A stretch of 64,000 bases of DNA from positions 17,193,302 to 17,257,301 of the forward strand of contig CM023534.1 in assembly GCA_013350335.1 (NCBI GenBank). Direction: 5' to 3'. Of the stretch, positions 21,390-35,118 are shown in pieces (position 1 is the first letter of the stretch; every line of letters starts with the position of its first letter). The position numbers and the translations under genes are program-made. Under the pieces are notes generated by a model. That model was given only the letters and a program-made list of their open reading frames with translations. It made no database searches and had not been told where the DNA came from. The DNA is from Chimonanthus salicifolius (lineage: Eukaryota; Streptophyta; Magnoliopsida; Laurales; Calycanthaceae).

Positions 21390-24300
21390 AGTAGTTTAGC
21401 ACAACCTTTCGAAGTAAGCACCATTGATTCAACACATGCATACTTGATTAATTTAGGTACACTCCACTGCATTTGGACCCAAAAGGTCGGATGGACTACT
21501 TTTGTAGTATTACTCAGTTGCATTTGATTCTCAAAAAAATTGAGGTGTACTGTTGTCACTTTCTTCTTGTTTCTTTATGAATTACTAATAATGAGTTGTT
21601 TTATGGTTGAGGTTGATGATGAACTATCATTATGCAATTGACGAAGCAAAGTGGTAGTTGTAAATTAACTTCTCTATTTGGTGGTTAGGAATGTCTACAG
21701 GGAGGTTACTGTTGTAGTTCTATTTGAAGGCTTTCTTCTGCTGTGACTGTCTTTTCTTCAATTAATTATTTTGTCATTCGAAATGCATTCCATACTGATA
21801 GTACCACTACTGAATGATAACACTTTATTGGTAAGGAGAAACGATAGTGAAGACCAAAGGTAAAAGCAGGGCTTGAAAGAGAGTGAGTCCAAAAAAAGTG
21901 ATTCTCACTTGTAGTGGAGGAGTTTTCGGGATGAAGAAACTTGAGATTTGTTTGTCCATAGATTTATTTGGATAAGGTCGAAAGAATTGGTCAACCTATA
22001 GAGGTTTTTGGTTACTCGATTTTTTGGGCTCCTTGTTCAGTCAATTCAGAGGCTGATGAATTGGTCTCTCAGAGTGTTTCTTTGTCATCGGAAATTGTAA
22101 ATAATTTTATGTAATCTAGGGTTGGGTTTAGAGTTCTTTCTTTTCTTTGGTGGCAAGTCTTTTCTGCTTGCACTGATTTGTATTTTTTCCATTCTCTGAT
22201 CGATGAAGTCAATTTTCAAAATATAAAGGTAGAAATCAAACCTTACTTGATAAATAAGTAGGTTTGAGTTGAGGATTTCAAATAAATTGATAAGTCATCT
22301 ACTGTAAACCACACTTGGCCCAAAAAAGTATTAGCCAACTTACCAACCTGACTTTTACCCATACAATGATCCCCACACGATAGTGTGAGTGTAGTATGTC
22401 AAGCACCATATGTCCATGTGGATGGTTTGGAAAGATGTATGCTAGAATAATAAGGTGCCAAAATCGCTTTGATTGGACAACCTGAGTAATGGTTTTGAAG
22501 TCCACAAAGACTGAATTACTTTAGTCTTCAAAACCATCATTTGAGTGATTTAATCAAGTTGGTTTTTGGTAGCCTAGTTTCAAGCAGAGATACCTCTTTC
22601 AACTAACTTATCTTTGTGGACCTAAGTGGGCCCAAATAGAGATGCTTGGTTTTAGTTGCCAATTCAAAAATAGAGGGGGATGCTTGGTGTAAGAGGCACA
22701 TAGTTGTGCAAATCTGAACCCATTCAATAAACAGTTTAACCAAAATCAAACTTTTTTAATAAATGAGTAGATTCAAGTGTAACCAACGAATCGAATCATT
22801 TGCACCAAAGTTTGGTACAAACTAGTTTGCGGGTGATTAATATGGTATGTATATAGAGAAAAATATTCCAGAGAGACATGCAAGAGAGACCTCTTTAGAG
22901 ACCTCCTATATTGAGTGCTCCGGTGATCAATCCAAATTGTTCATATTTATGTACCCCTTGTGAATTAGTGTATATTCAAGATTGGCACACATCCACCTTT
23001 TATAGATTGATGAATTTTAAGCGAAAAATTTACATTTATCTAAGGTCTATAAACCATTAAATTTACATTATACTTTTTTGCTCACTCCTAATTAACTTAA
23101 TGATCTTCATATTGACCGATATTCCAATAATGAACATATATTTAGGTAGGTCTTATAATAAGGAGGGACTAGTCTCTACTTTGCAAAATAGAGACGAGTC
23201 TCTCTAGATCATTACTTATGTATAATGAGTTTCAGTTCTGTAGCTACATGTATGGGCGAGTTTGAAAGACCTTGATACATATGCTGCCTATAGAATATCA
23301 TCTTGATTGGAAAATATTGACTTATAGGGGCTAGCAATCCAGTTTTGGTTGAGGGGATCCACTAGTGTTACCCTTAGGCCTGTAAGAACTAATCGCCTTA
23401 GTTGATTGACCACTATAACCTCATGCACAAGGACCACTTGCGTCGCAATGGGGGTAGGATAAGTCCCACATCGCCCAAGAAGTGCAAAACTCGGGTACTT
23501 ATGAGAGGGGTCGCCTCCCTCACTCACTAGAATTGGTTTTAAAGCTACAAACCCGGTGTGTCCAATAGACCTTGTGGGGGTGAGGGGATCAGGTGTTGGG
23601 TTGGCAAAGAGCACAATATTATGTGTGTGACGGAAGCTCACTGTCTTGACAGATAAGAAGTAATATTTTTTAAGATATTCAAATTTTCACATTTATATAA
23701 TAATAAAAATTTATCGAGTTAAATCGATCAGCTTTAAAAGTCAAATTGATGTTAAATTGAGTTTTTCATGGACAAACAAAGCCCAAATGGAGCCTAGGTG
23801 GCCTCAACTACACCACATACCCCATCATACCTTGCCCTACCTTGTGAATTCGACCGTACCCAATTTGAACCCATTTTGAGTTGATATCACCGTTGCATTG
23901 AAATCTGTACAAAATTACTCCTATTTTTACTGTTGATTTTTGGAACCTTGAAAATCATAGCTTCTGAAATCTATTAGACCTGATTTTTTTATGATAAATA
24001 TCATTCTTAAAAATACCTTTCAAATGGACCAACGCCACCCTTTTGGATAAATTGAATACTTTGCTTGTAACTTCGTAAGTAATGGTTGGATTGAGTCCCA
24101 GTATTCAATTTGGCTTGAGATTAATGACTACTAAATCAAAGCATATAATTTGATTTCCGGTATTAATTGTTCTTCTTATCAAATTTTAAGGACTTCTCGT
24201 ACGAAACTTATGATTATTAATTACGTCATTGACCACTAAATCATGGACAACGGATTCAGTCCAGCCTGTATACACCTCGGTGTAGGCAAAGTTCTTTTTT

Positions 24301-24591
24301 CTTTTTAATTTAATGACTTTGTTCTTTTAATAGATCTTACAAATCTTATCATTTATTTATCAAATCTATTCAAATATAAAAATTTAATTTTAAAATTTTG
24401 AATTAATTTGTCTGATATAACACTATAAAGATGAATGACTTAATAAGGACACAGATATCAAGATCTCTTTTAAGTTAAAAAAATTATTTCCAAACTTAGT
24501 CTTCTATTTTTAAGCTTTATTGAAAAACAAGAAATTATTTTAAAATTAAAATATAGGTTAAAAAAGGAGGAAACATAGGAAAAAAATGTAT
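21390..24591. other. Intergenic, decayed repeat DNA
   Basis: No gene recognised. Around 23455-23600 the block AAGTCCCACATCGCCCAAG followed by GGTTTTAAAGCTACAAACCC is a common plant dispersed-repeat sequence, probably LTR debris; its boundaries could not be set. Open frames of 68-117 codons have no recognisable domains. Confidence 0.4.
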
Positions 24592-24676
24592 TGGGGTGAG
24601 AGAGGCTCGAACTCTCGACCTCAGGATTTCTCGAATGCTATGAGACCTACGCGCTAGCCAACTGCGCCACCACCCC
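24592..24676 (-). tRNA. trnM-CAT: tRNA-Met (CAT), elongator, with a short intron
   Basis: The minus strand reads GGGGTGGTGGCGCAGTTGG ... CTCTCACCCC plus discriminator A. The 7-bp acceptor stem closes, the D arm has GCGC...GCGC, the anticodon loop is CTCATA, and the T arm is GAGAG-TTCGAGC-CTCTC. Between CATA and ATCCTG lies about 11-12 nt (GCATTCGAGAA), the position of the intron that plant elongator tRNA-Met genes carry. A box (TGGCGCAGTTGG) and B box (GTTCGAGCC) are intact, and a run of seven T follows at 24586-24580 as a pol III terminator. CCA is not encoded, as expected for a nuclear gene. Confidence 0.93.
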
Positions 24677-25714
24677 ATATGCGTGTTTGTTTGAGGAAAA
24701 ATTATTTTATTATATGGTTTTTTTCTCGCTATAAATCATGCTTGGGTTAATTCTCAAATCTTTTAAATACTGTCTGGATTAAATTATAAATATAAAATTA
24801 TTGAAGATTTGGAATTAAATCCATAGATTTTTATATCACAACAATTTCATGTACAGGATGTTTTGCATGGGGATGCTTCCAATCCTGTCGTGCATTAGCA
24901 ATAGAAATTCTTAGTGCCATTAATCACAGACTGCATAAATTAGTGTTTTGATCATTTTCATTGGCGCTCTAAATCTCTGGAGCCCACGCATTGCTGAATT
25001 AGAGGATGTAGAAGTGTATTTGTGCATTCTTAAGCTTCAAGAAAAATAAGGTTTGGTGAAAAAGTGCTTTCACAAAATATACGGAATTCACCTTTTTCAT
25101 GTCTTATTTTTCAAATTAAAAAGTTCTTAGAAAAATAGTTGAAAATTTTATTTTGATAGTGAATCGAGTTGAACTTTAGTCAACTTTTATCCATCCTTGA
25201 ACCTGTTCTCTTACTCTGGCTGCAATTTGAGCAGCTTTCGATATTGGGTCTAGTCGAACCTAGGCCTCAATTGTAATTAAAGGGCCTAAGTCCAAGCTCT
25301 GACCTAAGAATTAATCTGAATCAGCCAAACTCGAGTCCAAACTGATTTGTGCTTGTAGGATCTAAGCCTGACTTCAAGCCATTACATGCACCCCATGACC
25401 ATTAAGATGGATGGATGGATGGATGCAAAACCACAAACATGAGCTACCAGCCTCAGCCTGTCGTCACAGACATAATCACACTACTGCCAGTCCAATACCA
25501 AGGCAAAATCATCAAAAGAGTAGATGGAAGAGGACAATCACGGGACTGCTGCTTTTCACTAGTAACTAAAATATACATACATAGAGATCCACATTTTACC
25601 CCACAAATGGTGCTTCGCTCCATTGGGGTCTCCCTGGTTAAATAATAATAACCTTGGATGCTGCTAATTGGGACGTAACACGACTCCAGCTCATTTCCTG
25701 TGGACTGATTACTC
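24677..25714. other. Intergenic and 3' end of the Prm1-like gene
   Basis: The part near 25450-25714 is probably the 3' UTR of the minus-strand gene. A (GGAT)4-like run is at about 25409-25425. The 76-codon plus-strand frame at 25415 is judged accidental. Confidence 0.4.
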
Positions 25715-28700
25715 CTACTTGCTGCGTCCATTACAGCAGAGGGCTTTAGCAAACACCTCCCTTCGGGGGCGGTTTGCATAGACAATCCATAATATGAGGC
25801 AAAGCATCACACCCACAGAGATTAGTGCCAATCCTACACTAACCATCTCAACATAATGCTCCAGATGAGAACAATACAATGTGGTGATGGTGGTGAATGT
25901 ATCACGAACAAATTTACAATCTTGGAGACTAAGTAGAAATGGAGCATAGTACTCTAGCGCATAGCTCACATTTACAGCCGCTACCAACTGCGTGTAGATC
26001 TCTGGTGTCACCCTCCCAGTGCTAATGCATTCCCCAGAAGCTGAAACATTGCACGTGTAGTTTTGCCACACCTAAAAACAACAGATCATTCGAGAATATT
26101 TAGATTTTCCCCCTATTGGAGATTCCAGTATGGGATTTCTTTTTCAAAGGTATTCCATATTTAGATTTTACAAAAAAAGGCAAGTGATTTCATAGGAGAT
26201 TATGCAACATCTAAGCCTATCAAGTAGTAAACATACCATGGATGCATTGGCAAATGACACCTCTTGAGGTTCACATTGCCTATCTTTAAGCTGAGAATCA
26301 AATGGGCAACAAAGAGGGGGCATTAGTGGCCCAGATTGGTTGTAGTAGTAAGGTGTTGTCGGAACTGGTGAATTCAAGTTTGCGATGGTGTATATTGCCG
26401 TGTTAACGACATTTACAAGCTCACGGATGACTTCTTTACTCTGATACAGAGTCTGATTAGTGGTATGCTCATCAACACATGGGAGGATGTTGCTGAGAGC
26501 TGTCTGTGCTTGAGGATACTCCACCCATTCTTCCATAGCCGTACATGTATCTGAAATAGCACTGGAACAAACAGCATCCATTAACACCTTGAAATAATGC
26601 CTCTTCAGGGATCTGAGAAAGTTGGCTAAATTAACAAAATTGTATACAGAAAATCTCACATTTAGCTGTGAAAAACCAAAAAAAAAAAAAGCCATATACC
26701 CAAAAAGAAAGAATCTACAGTGAAAAACCAAAAAAAAAAAAAAAGCCATATACCCAAAAAGAAAGAATCTATTTTCCCCTTAGAGAATCAATTGATTTAA
26801 GTTAAAACATCATCCATAAAACGTCACTTCCTTTTTTTTCTTTTTTTGATAACATGGATAATCCCACACCACATTGGAGGTGAGACTAATCGCATGGATA
26901 CACAAAACCACCTGCAAGCCTCATGTATCAAGTAAGTCCGGGAGGAATTGAACCCAAGACCTTTAGTCTAATCCTAAAAGCTTAGACCAACTGCGCTACC
27001 CGTGAGGGTTAAATGTCACTTCCTCGAGAGAAATAATTGATCTAAATTTACCAAGACAACCCCATTTTTTTTCTTTAGCATGGCTCTTTCTAGTTCCTTA
27101 AAACAAAAAGAAGCTAATTCTTTATTAAAAAAAATCATTATCTTATATTAATCAGCTGTAACATAATTGGAGTTCTGAAGGAAAGCATAAGTCCAGAAAA
27201 CTGAAAATTATCAGGACAAATATAGAATATATGGAGTGCAAGGAAATGGATTCAAATTGAGGAAAGTATCACACTGAGGAACTTTGACACTAGAGTGCAA
27301 TTTTATAACCACATCGACAATCTAATTTGGATACAGCTAGAAGTGTATAGGTAAGCTAGTGTTGTTTTATGTGATATCAGAGTGCCGCGTCAATTAAAGA
27401 GACATGGTTTATAAAAATAAGGGTAGAGCTACAAATCTGTTTCGGACTAAGTGCTCAGCAATGAATAAAAGGCAAAATATATACAAGTAATGGTGATAGA
27501 GATGATGTCAGCAAGTTTCTACTTTTTCAATAAATATTCATTTGTTTGGTTTTCGTCTTCACAGGAAAATATGAAAACGCATGGAAAGTAGAGGAAAATC
27601 ATGTCTAGTTTCCTATCAAAATCTTCCCTCACCCACACGAAGTTCAGCTGTGGAAAATTTGGGGAGCCTTACCCTCCATCCTAAATGGAATCCTTGGTTT
27701 GGGAATTGGCAAATAACACCTAAAGGTAGCCCAAATAGAAGGGAAACAAAAGGGAGAACATTGTTTAAGATGGCCTGGCATAGACAGAAGACACAAAACA
27801 CCAATACAAAGAACTCAATCGAGTGGAAGGTAATAGAAGAAGGGAGAGACCATTAAATACTTGGATTAATGCATGTAAGGAGCATCACAAATTCCAAGAG
27901 TGACTGAGAACATTCTTTTCATAGGACTTTTCACAGAATTGCATTGAAAACGAGGACTAAAATACTACTTTTACATTATTATTAATCCTTTTGGAGAAAG
28001 AAGCTCTGCTGCACCAAGAGAAGCGGAAAAAAAAAAAGCTCAACAAGGAGAAATGTTGAGCAAGAGAAATATTAAAAATTCATTTATATTTTTATGTACT
28101 GTTAATTGTCTGATTTAGGATTATAAGATTGCTAACTGTATAAATTAAACACATTAAAATTAATTAATAATATTTTCTGTCATAAATTTGAAGACTAAGT
28201 TAACTTTTAATAATTAATCTACATCTTTTATCTAGTGTTGACAGGGTGGCCCTAGTTATATACATGCTTTGCACCCAATAACATGTTGCACTAAGTAGTT
28301 TGTTTATTAAAGCTCCTTAGATTCATATTCCAAAAATACCTTTAGCATTTTTAAATATATAACCTTTTTTTTAAGGACCAAAGGTTCCTTCTTTTGTTTT
28401 TGTAAACTCCCTAAATAGACCTTTAAGTGTATAGTCTCAAGCTCCTAACACAAAAAAGGGATATTTCTCAATTTACAAGAACCAGATTATTGTAGTATGA
28501 TACGGTCAATAAAACTACAAAGCATTCATCTACACAAAAACTCAAGACATTGAAGGGCAAGTCAGTAGATATAATTTTTTGCAAATAAATAAAAACATCT
28601 TGAAAAGATCTCCAATCACAATAGTAAAAAAACACTGCAATATGAATTTATGTGAATCACGCTCTTACTTGTTCAGGATCACAAATACTCCAAAGAGGAT

Positions 28701-31700
28701 GAACGTAACAGCAACAAGTAGCCACCCGCTCAAGATAAATCTAAAACAATACAGAAGTATCACAAGGTGTAAGAGCTTAAAAATGTAGCACTTTTTTTTT
28801 TGAAATGGAAAAATGCCCCGAAATTGATGCAGCAGTTTATGTTTTAGCTAGGAAAAGGATGACTATAAATGAATAACCTACATGTAAATAGCATGCTGGT
28901 GCCCAAGGATAGACAGTACTGCAGCAAAACGAGTAAAATTAGGCAGTTAAAAAGAGAGGTAAAAAAGGCATTACAAATTAGGCAGTCATGTTCCATTGAC
29001 AGCAGGATGATTGTTGATGAGAAAAATACAAAATAATTCAAAAGCTTAATTGAAAGGTTTTAGATTTTCTACAGGTATGCAGCCATCACATACATAGACC
29101 AATTAGAGCTAGCAAAAGCATAACTGCAGCCACCACAATCAATGCATAATGCCTGCAGGAGAAAAACAAGCAAGAAACTTTTAAAATTGGAAATAGCAAA
29201 ATTAAGTGGCAGACTGATAACAAGATTAAGAAGGTATCGACATACACTTCATTGAGAACTTTTCTTATTTTGGCAGAATTTTCGCTTGTTTTCTCTGTGA
29301 GTGTATTTGCTGCACTATTCAAGTCCATATTCAGCTTGTCAATCTCATCCCTATCATTTGATGGAAGGAAAAACTGATCTACGTTTATAGTCTTGGCAAT
29401 TGACAGAAATTCAGTGACATTCCTCAGGATCTGAACAGTGAAATCTGACTGATTGACAACAAATTTTATTGTATGCACCATCTCTCCATGGAACTCATCC
29501 TGCCCTACGGAAAGAAGAAGACAGCCAATCCTGTGGCACAAAAGGATGCTAGGTGTGAGTGGAATCGTGTAAGAGGTAAATATGACTAAGTTGGATGTAA
29601 CCACATCAAGTGCAACTATTGGAAACAGAAAGAATTTCTCCAGGAAGTGTAGTAAATGAAGCCAACAAAAACCTAAGACATAATAAAAGGTTAATTTCAT
29701 AGTCCAGTTTTAACTTATATAACATACAAATCCAGCTATGCCTGTACAACGCTGGGGGCCCAAGAAACAACCATCATTCTCAAATGATGCCTTGGCAAGA
29801 TTCAAAATCAATGAATATGCATGCATATGTCCAACCAACATCCGAAAATTCCATCAGGAAGTAAATTAAATCCAAAAAGAAAAGACATGACACCAAAAAT
29901 CAGAAGACACATTTTTTTTTTTTTTTGATGACTAAGGCGTCCAGGGGTCTCACATGTATTTGGACAGGGGACATTTTAACCCAACTAGTCTTTGGAGCAT
30001 GTGCAAGCCTCCCAATCCCACACACACAGGGTAAGCAACTACAGGGAGTGGCCCAAAGGGTGTTGAGAGTGAATCGAACTCAAAACCTCCCTTCATGAAG
30101 AGAGCTTCTTGACCGTCAAGCCAACCCCCTCTTGGGTTAGAATACAGATATGTTAACAGCACATCATGAGCGACTTGCCAGATAAATAAATAAGCAACTT
30201 GTGATGTTTCATACTGATGAGGAACTTTGTCAAAGCAGCTTGGTTCAATTCACAGCAGAGTTAGAAATTACACTCTGAAAAACATAAATATTGTAAATTT
30301 ATAAAAGTTTAAAGGTATTACGCTGCAGCACAAGTGAAAACAAGCAGCAAAGCAAGACATATACGAGCTGAATGACGTGAACTTTTATTTTTAATGCCCG
30401 TTCCCCATCTACAGGTTCGGTGTACTGATATGGCCAAACCGAAAGAAACAAACCATAGGGCCGCAAGAACAAATCCAGCTGCACCTGTAAAGCCAACAGA
30501 CTGCAAACAATCATGTCAAATCAATGGCAAACGATATCCAATCATTCTTCAAGAATAGAGAAACTTCCACATACAAAAGGGATTAATAATAACATTTTAA
30601 TATTTGATAAATGGCAGTGACAAATATGCAATAATTCACACCAACCAAATCATCCACAATTACAGGCCTCAATATTCACAGAAAATACCATCAAATTATC
30701 ATAAAATGCATGACCCCAGCCATTTGAGTCCATCCACAAAGTTTGAAACAAGGCAACATTTCCATCGAACTGCCTTATTTGATTGAACAAGTAAAATTGA
30801 AATGGCTGTGATCATCCACTGGGAGGGTGAAACGGTTGAAATGGTTGTTTAAAGATCTTTGAATGGTTCTCCATGTGGATATTCTCGAATACTACAATGA
30901 GTTGCAATTTGCAAATGCATATTACATTTAATTGGGGAAGCAACTAATGTATGGATTAACACAGTTTGCAACTATTTGGCAGACGATGGCAGTTGGCAAT
31001 CCATTTGAAAAGACTATTCAGATCCCAGAAGAACCACCCAAAAAGCATCAACTAGTAACATAATTTAATTAGTAATGTAGATTTTTTTTAAAAAAATAGA
31101 CCTCATGTGACACATTTCACATGTACTGTTTCTGTTACTAGAGCCAATCTAACCAACAGAAAACAAATGAATTAACAAAATTGGCAGCTGAAAATTTCTC
31201 AAGTATGTATTCAACAAGATCACCGTGTTTCCAACAACAAATGATATGGTATACAAAATCGAAAAATAATGAGGACAGCATTAGTTGCCATCTTTACTGC
31301 AGAAAAGTGCTTTCTATGGTCTGGTACAAACTTTTTTCTATATCATCGAGGAAAACAACTCCATGGAAAAAATTATGTTAGGGTTCCAATCATGTTTTTC
31401 AACAGATGTTATGAAATTCAGCCTCATATAGATCTATGAAAACCCAACATTTTGTTGTTTGTGTCACAAGCCTTATTTTTGATGAAAATGAATGTTGTCT
31501 TGGCAAGCGAGGAAAAGTCTCTTTTCCTCATTAAATTCACATTCCCTCCATAGGAAATTGATACCTTGAAAGGAGAGGAAAATTCCTCATTTCTTATGTT
31601 CTTGGCAAAGAACCCTTATTCCATGGAGAGGAGATACGTCTCATTTTCTATGCTCTTTATTATTATTATTATTTGAAATGGTGAATATATTAATAAAAAA

Positions 31701-34700
31701 AAAACACCAAAGATGCAAATACAAAAGAAACAAGCAAAAATAAAGACCCAAAGATCCCCGACACCCCAATACACCCTCATAACCCCCAAAACAGGAAAAG
31801 GGAAAAATGTCAAACAGCCTCTAAGGGTGTAACAAAATAGAACGCAAACCACACAAGATCAATCACACATGAACACAAAGATTTTACGTGGTTCACCATT
31901 GAAGGTTATGTCCACGGAGCGAATACTACTCAATTGCACCATGGAGAAAATACTGGACAACTTGTTACAAGGATTTCCAACCCTTAACCATAGGTTCTCT
32001 CTCCTTACACAGAGATTTTACGTGGTTCACCATTGAAGACTATGTCCACGGAGCGAATACTACTCAATTGCACCATGGAGAAAATACTAGACAACTTGTT
32101 ACAAGGATTTCCAACCCTTAACCATAGGTCCCCTCTCCTTTCTTCTCTCTCTGTTTTCCTTTTTCTCTTCTCTCCGAGAAAATACCCCCCAACTGAAAAT
32201 CCTAGAGAGAAATAGCCCTTATAAATATTGGGCTTTACATAAACATAGACCAGGCCTGCTGGGCCTCACTAATAATGAACCTGGCCCAGTAAGGACCTTT
32301 TGAGCCAAACTCAACAAAAGGTACATTTGTCTATTTTTCTCATGAGAAAAGTAATTAGGGATTTCATAGGAAATATTGATGAGAAACCTTTTCCTATGAA
32401 ACCTTATTTCTTTATGTTTGTGTAAACACCATATTATGGTGAAGAGAAATCACTCGTAAAACATAAAAAAGTCAACCACATCCATTCAATCAATTTTATC
32501 ACCAAATATAGAGTAAGTGGCTCTTACTTAAACACTTAAAATATAAATGGAGGTCACATATATGATTCAAAATAAACTCATAATTTATATTCATGTCTGT
32601 AAAAGAAAAAAAAAATACTTAAGTCCATTATGATCCAACCCCCTCTATTATCAAATTTAGAGCCGAGAAGGTCCACAGAACATTCATGTATTTGTAGAGT
32701 TACATCGAGTTTAAGTTGGGTCAAGTGGTTTAAATTTTTTGACCTCTTTTATGATTAAGCCAAGCCAGATCATGCCAACCCATTTATTGAATGTGTTGCA
32801 ATTTCATATTTTTAGACTACATTTAGGTCAAGTTGGGTTATAAATTGGGGCTCATTTTCTCATTCTATTATTCTTCCGATATAACCATCTATAAAGATTA
32901 ACACTATAAAAAACTGTAAAGATTGGCAGTTTCAGCATACATATCAGAGCTATTCATGGAGAATATATCAAATAAAGTTTCTAGAGGAAGGTCTGGTCCA
33001 TGAATTTGGGTCCTCCCCTCCTCATCATCCAAAATTTTAGCAAAATTCAACTCAAAGACCTTCGTGCCTTCATTATCACATCAGATTCCTCAAGAAAATA
33101 TAATCATTTAGATATTACAAGAATGGGAGAGAGTCCCAGTAACATTTCAACAGTAGAATCATTTCTCTCATAAAGTCAAAATTAGATTGCAACAGTTCAA
33201 TCGAGATATCAAAAGAATGCCACAAATTTGGAAGTACTTACAGCCCAGTAATGTTTGTTGGTAATATCCCAACCACTTCTATAATGCCTAAATCCACGAA
33301 GAATATCTGGTCTGTTTGTTCTTTTTGCAGCCAAAACAAGCGGGAATTTTCCATCTGGAGCATATGCTGGGCCTGATGCCGGTGGAAACTGTAAGAAACC
33401 AGTTTTCCATGGTGCCAAATTTCCCCCTGTTGGAAGGAAAGAACAAAGATTTAAGGGAAAATCAAGAAAATAGGAAACAAAACATTTGTTTTAGTACAAA
33501 AGAAAAACGAGTTATTTCAAAATTTAACATGTAAAATCTCCTCACTGCGATATTTCAGAAACAGAAACCCAAATATTCTCTTATCAGCAACAGTGAAGAG
33601 TGTGGAGTAAGCCAATCCAATCGGTCAAGTATTATGAGTTTCTTTAGCCCATGATGAGGGCCAATGGGACCATGATTGCATGGTCCTCCAACCAAGGAAG
33701 GTTATAAGTGATTCTCTAATGAGTTGCGCTTCGTTAAAACGAAGCAGCAGCATTGTAAATTTTAAATATCTCAATTACAGAAAAAGCAGCTTCATTAGTC
33801 ATTTTTAACCTTTTTATTAAGAATAATATAATAGATGTTAAAATAAAATTATGTGAATGGTCAAGAATCATCGTGTTAAAGAGAGGGCCGGCAATAACCG
33901 ATAAAGCTTTTTTTTTTTTTTAACATTTTAAGATAAACAAGGTCTCTCCTTTTGTCTAGTGCCATCAATAAACTCACATCAAGTTCTATGGACCAAAGTT
34001 GTTTTGTCATAAGAGTTTTCCTATCCAAATAGCCAAGCTATTGAGAAGTGAAATACGATGACACCAAGAATGCTACTAAAAATCGCATGGCCCCTCCTTT
34101 GTGGGGCCACTAGAAAGGATCCCAACTAATGGGCTAATTCAGGATGTGAAGTCGTAGTCGCCAAGCATTACACCGAGAAGATTTTATCATCAATCCGGTC
34201 ATTCTAAGTTTCACCGACAACTACAGATGTATTGAAATGAATTTCTCGAATAGTGATTGTGCATTAGATAGATGTGATATTTTTGTAACTTGTATAATCA
34301 TACGACACATAGACTGATTGTGGGCTCCACTTTTGGGGAAAATAAAAACAGATGATCGCATATGAGGTGGTAATGTAGCATTTCCAGAACTTGTCCTGAT
34401 AAGGAGGTAATAATGGTGATAAATAAAAGAAGATTTCCCAAGATTCTCCATTTACTTTACATGGGAAAATCCTGATATCGAATCAATAGAACTCCAACTG
34501 ATGCCATTGCGAAATCCGAACACAACAAAACAAATTTCCCCAAATGGCCAACACCGATCATTGAAGACTTTCAAAAACATTTAAAAAAAAAAAAATCAAG
34601 TCCAATTCTCAGATTATAATGTTCAAGAAATCAGAAAACAAAGATCAAGGATAAGAAGAGGGGAAAAGAAAGGACGCGTTTGATAAGTTACTAAGTAAAT

Positions 34701-35118
34701 CCATTAAAGTACCACCTGCACGGATCAAATATAATAAAACTACCAGAAAACAAGACACTCCAACTGAAAAAATAGAAAGAGAGAAAAGCGTGACAACAAT
34801 TTTACTTCTCTGATGAACTACAATCTCAAGAAGAGGAGGAAATTTCATCATCTGTTCACCTTCCAGCAACAAAAGCCAGAAAAGAAACAAAATCCACAGC
34901 TGGAAACCCAAAATTACAGCACAAGAGCAGTAAAAAAAGGGCAGAGTTCGCAAACATGAAGAGACAAAGACAGGAGGTGACGAACCTAGGATGAAACTCC
35001 GAGAGCCTCCGATCTTTCCGTGAGAAGTAGCTGAAATCGGTTGAAAAGAATCGAAAACGAAGAGGAGGGGAAGGAGTAAGAAGAACCAGAAACTGAGATT
35101 GCAGAAGAGAAGCTTCAT
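25715..35118 (-). CDS. Plasma membrane fusion (Prm1)-like multi-spanning membrane protein, nine exons
   Basis: Exons in coding order: 35118-34986, 33426-33242, 30500-30322, 29530-29246, 29152-29094, 28918-28882, 28740-28669, 26561-26237, 26071-25715. All introns are GT-AG and all junctions keep frame, giving 543 residues, close to the roughly 545 of the plant family that includes Arabidopsis At2g12400 and At2g25270 ('plasma membrane fusion protein'). Residues 1-30 form a signal peptide; then GGNLAPWKTGF and PDILRGFRHYRSGWD; hydrophobic spans near 108-131, 152-173, 263-286, 293-316 and 499-524. The loops have N-glycosylation sites (NQSD, NVTE) and a Cys-rich segment (residues 318-425). Topology suggests a plasma-membrane protein with two large outside loops; a fusion role is by family name only. 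Introns 2, 3 and 7 hold mobile elements. Exon 6 is only 37 bp. Confidence 0.85.
26669..26772. repeat. Tandem duplication of about 52 bp in intron 7 of the Prm1-like gene
   Basis: TGAAAAACC, an A run, then GCCATATACCCAAAAAG and AAAGAATCTA occur twice, starting at 26669 and 26721. The copies differ mainly in A-run length. Confidence 0.85.
26833..27012 (-). mobile_element. tRNA-derived SINE (family A) in intron 7
   Basis: On the minus strand the head reads CACGGGTAGCGCAGTTGGTC (A-box like) and GGGTTCAATTCC (B-box like) about 45 bp later. A tRNA-unrelated body and an A-rich tail (RC of TTTTTTTTCTTTTTTTGAT) follow. It is flanked by a perfect 10-bp duplication GTCACTTCCT (26823-26832 and 27015-27024). 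This is a classic pol III SINE insertion. No second copy was seen in the window. Confidence 0.85.
29912..30138 (-). mobile_element. tRNA-derived SINE (family B, copy 1) in intron 3
   Basis: The minus strand begins AACCCAAGAGGGGGTTGGC, has a B-box-like GAGTTCGATTC, a body with TGGGATTGGGAGGCTTGCAC and TTAAAATGTCCCCTGTCC, and ends TCATC followed by an A run (15 T on the plus strand). Two further copies at 40350 and 44165 share this layout. A clear target duplication was not found. Confidence 0.8.
31828..32316 (-). mobile_element. Solo copia-type LTR in intron 2, with internal tandem duplication
   Basis: On the minus strand it starts TGTTGAGTTTGGCTCAAAAG and ends TTTGTTACA, related to the LTR at 21063. 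A 134-bp block containing GATTTTACGTGGTTCACCAT and GTCCACGGAGCGAATACTAC is present twice in tandem (from 31874 and from 32008). The flanks AAGGG (31823-31827) and AAAGG (32317-32321) fit a 5-bp target duplication with one change. No internal region remains, so it is a solo LTR. Confidence 0.75.

Noticed and set aside
26900..27010. Possible tRNA gene on the minus strand
   Set aside because: A and B boxes are present, but the acceptor stem does not close and the body continues into an A-tailed SINE flanked by target duplications.
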